Shown here: positions 5,405-6,212 of the stretch, piece by piece | How the letters are laid out: each line of letters opens with the position of its first letter | Position numbering within the stretch: the first letter of the stretch is position 1 | Origin: Candidatus Omnitrophota bacterium | GTDB taxonomy: Bacteria; Omnitrophota; Gorgyraeia; Gygaellales; Profunditerraquicolaceae | Assembly: GCA_016931435.1 (NCBI GenBank) | Contig: JAFGET010000056.1 | Coordinates: forward strand, 1 to 6,212 | DNA length: 6,212 nucleotides | Direction: 5' to 3' | Made by a program: the position numbers and the translations under genes | The notes under the pieces: generated by a model | What the model was told of the DNA's origin: nothing | Seen by the model: the letters and a program-made list of their open reading frames with translations, nothing else | The model's database searches: none

Positions 5405-6109
5405 CTACTTAGCCCCTGTCAGATGCTTCATATCCGCAGCCATAATAATCGCTTCCGCCACCTCGCGCATGGTCTTGCGGTTATCCATACTGTATTTACG
5501 GATCTTCAAATACGCCTGCTCTTCCGTCAGCCCTTCATCGCGCATCAATATGCCCTTGGCACGCTCCAGTCTTTTGCGGACCTCTAATTCTTCCTGGAAG
5601 ACCTTACTTTTTGCCGCCAATTCCGTGTTTTCTATCGCTAATGCCGCCTGGTTTGAGATGGTGGTCAATATCTCTATTTCGGAATCGCTGAAATCATGCG
5701 GTTTTGGAGTATAGCAGTTTATAACCCCTATTACTTTACCTTTCACCGCCATGGGCATACATAACAAAGAGCTTAAACCTTCTTTCCTGGCAATATCTTT
5801 ATGTTTATATTCCTTTTCCCTGGTCACATCTTTTACTTTTACAGGCTTATTCTCTAAAGCAGCCCTGCCGGCAATACCTTCCCCTATTTTTAAAGGAGGT
5901 TTTTTGTTATATTCTTCGCTGATACTATGAGAAGCGCGCACGATCAGAGTTCCGTTTTTTTCATCTACCAGCATCAAAGAACAAATATTAGATTCTAACA
6001 ACTGGGCGGTGACATCCACGATGATCTTAAGGATATCTTCAAGATACAGATCCGAATTTATGGCTTTACTGATCTTGGATAGCGCCTTGATTTGCTCTGT
6101 GAATAACAT
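5405..6109 (-). CDS. GAF-ANTAR response protein, predicted RNA-binding antiterminator
   Basis: A 234-residue cytoplasmic regulator. A GAF sensor domain covers about residues 5-165, with KIGEGIAGRAALENKPVKVKD (74-94) and LLCMPMAVKGKVIGVINCYT (115-134) as typical strands. A short helical linker (about 163-180) follows. The C-terminal ANTAR domain (about 175-228) shows the hallmark RLERAKGILM (180-189), LTEEQAYLKIRKYSMDN (194-210) and MREVAEAII (214-222). ANTAR domains are known to bind paired stem-loops in nascent RNA and block terminators, often in nitrogen-metabolism genes (for example NasR on the nasF leader). There is no receiver domain, so the input is probably a small molecule or redox signal bound by GAF; the ligand cannot be named. 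The ATG at 6109 has only a weak upstream purine stretch (AGAAAGAAAA) and a distant GGAG. It is probably the first gene of the unit with the GltB-like gene. The amt leader is its best visible target. Confidence 0.93.
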   Translation of the reverse strand: MLFTEQIKALSKISKAINSDLYLEDILKIIVDVTAQLLESNICSLMLVDEKNGTLIVRASHSISEEYNKKPPLKIGEGIAGRAALENKPVKVKDVTREKEYKHKDIARKEGLSSLLCMPMAVKGKVIGVINCYTPKPHDFSDSEIEILTTISNQAALAIENTELAAKSKVFQEELEVRKRLERAKGILMRDEGLTEEQAYLKIRKYSMDNRKTMREVAEAIIMAADMKHLTGAK

Positions 6110-6149
6110 GTTTTCTTTCTGGCTCCGTAAGTTATGTGTGATAATCTAG

Positions 6150-6202
6150 CTCCTTGCATAAACAGTCGAAAATCTTGTTGAGATTTTCTCCTATGCACGG
6201 AG
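6150..6202 (-). promoter_or_regulatory. Nested inverted repeat upstream of the GAF-ANTAR gene
   Basis: The outer arms CTCCGTGCATA (6202-6192) and TATGCAAGGAG (6160-6150) pair at 10 of 11 positions. Inside, AAAATCT (6187-6181) and AGATTTT (6175-6169) pair perfectly around a 5-base loop. Together they make a branched or stacked structure 41 nt upstream of the start codon. There is no U-tract for a terminator. It could be a structured 5' leader (autoregulation) or a DNA operator. A local CTCC/GGAG pairing competes with the outer stem. Confidence 0.45.
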
Positions 6203-6212
6203 TAAATTCGCA

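Noticed and set aside
1..6212. CRISPR arrays, tRNA or rRNA genes, insertion sequences
   Set aside because: I saw no regularly spaced repeats, cloverleaf-like segments, rRNA signatures, transposase motifs or terminal repeats on either strand.

Overview
Every gene I can support is on the minus strand. The window reads as one nitrogen-assimilation cluster of a bacterium with moderately AT-rich DNA. Gene content (type III glutamine synthetase, an Amt with its own PII protein, a GAF-ANTAR regulator and a glutaminase-less glutamate-synthase-like flavoprotein) would suit an uncultured or anaerobic Gram-negative lineage. An Omnitrophota- or deltaproteobacteria-like source is my guess from family resemblance only; there is no rRNA marker here.

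Layout in the direction of transcription (high to low coordinates). (1) 6212-6110: leader with a nested inverted repeat. (2) 6109-5405: GAF-ANTAR protein, a predicted RNA-binding transcription antiterminator. (3) 5315-3675: FMN-dependent glutamate-synthase-domain protein with an N-terminal four-cysteine motif. (4) 3672-3496: a 58-residue cysteine-rich protein, only 2 nt after the previous gene. (5) 3473-3421: overlapping hairpins ending in a U-tract, probably the terminator of this first unit. (6) 3339-2794: small sigma-70-family (ECF-like) factor. (7) 2793-2565: structured leader with two hairpins, an intrinsic terminator that competes with the second hairpin, and a further pair of hairpins next to the ribosome binding site. 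(8) 2564-1236: ammonium transporter Amt. (9) 1222-884: PII signal protein. (10) 823 to the left edge: N-terminal 274 codons of type III glutamine synthetase (GlnN), cut by the window.

How it may work together: Amt brings in ammonium, PII gates Amt and reports nitrogen and energy status, GlnN makes glutamine, and the GltB-like flavoprotein (possibly with the small Cys-rich protein) may serve on the glutamate side. The most interesting point is regulatory. The amt leader looks like an ANTAR-type antitermination site: two hairpins with potential six-base loops, the second with A at position 1 and G at position 4 and overlapping the 5' arm of a U6-tailed terminator. An ANTAR protein is encoded three genes upstream. 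The inferred circuit is that the GAF-ANTAR protein senses a signal and releases termination ahead of amt-glnB-glnN. The sigma-like factor between the two units may add a second layer of control.
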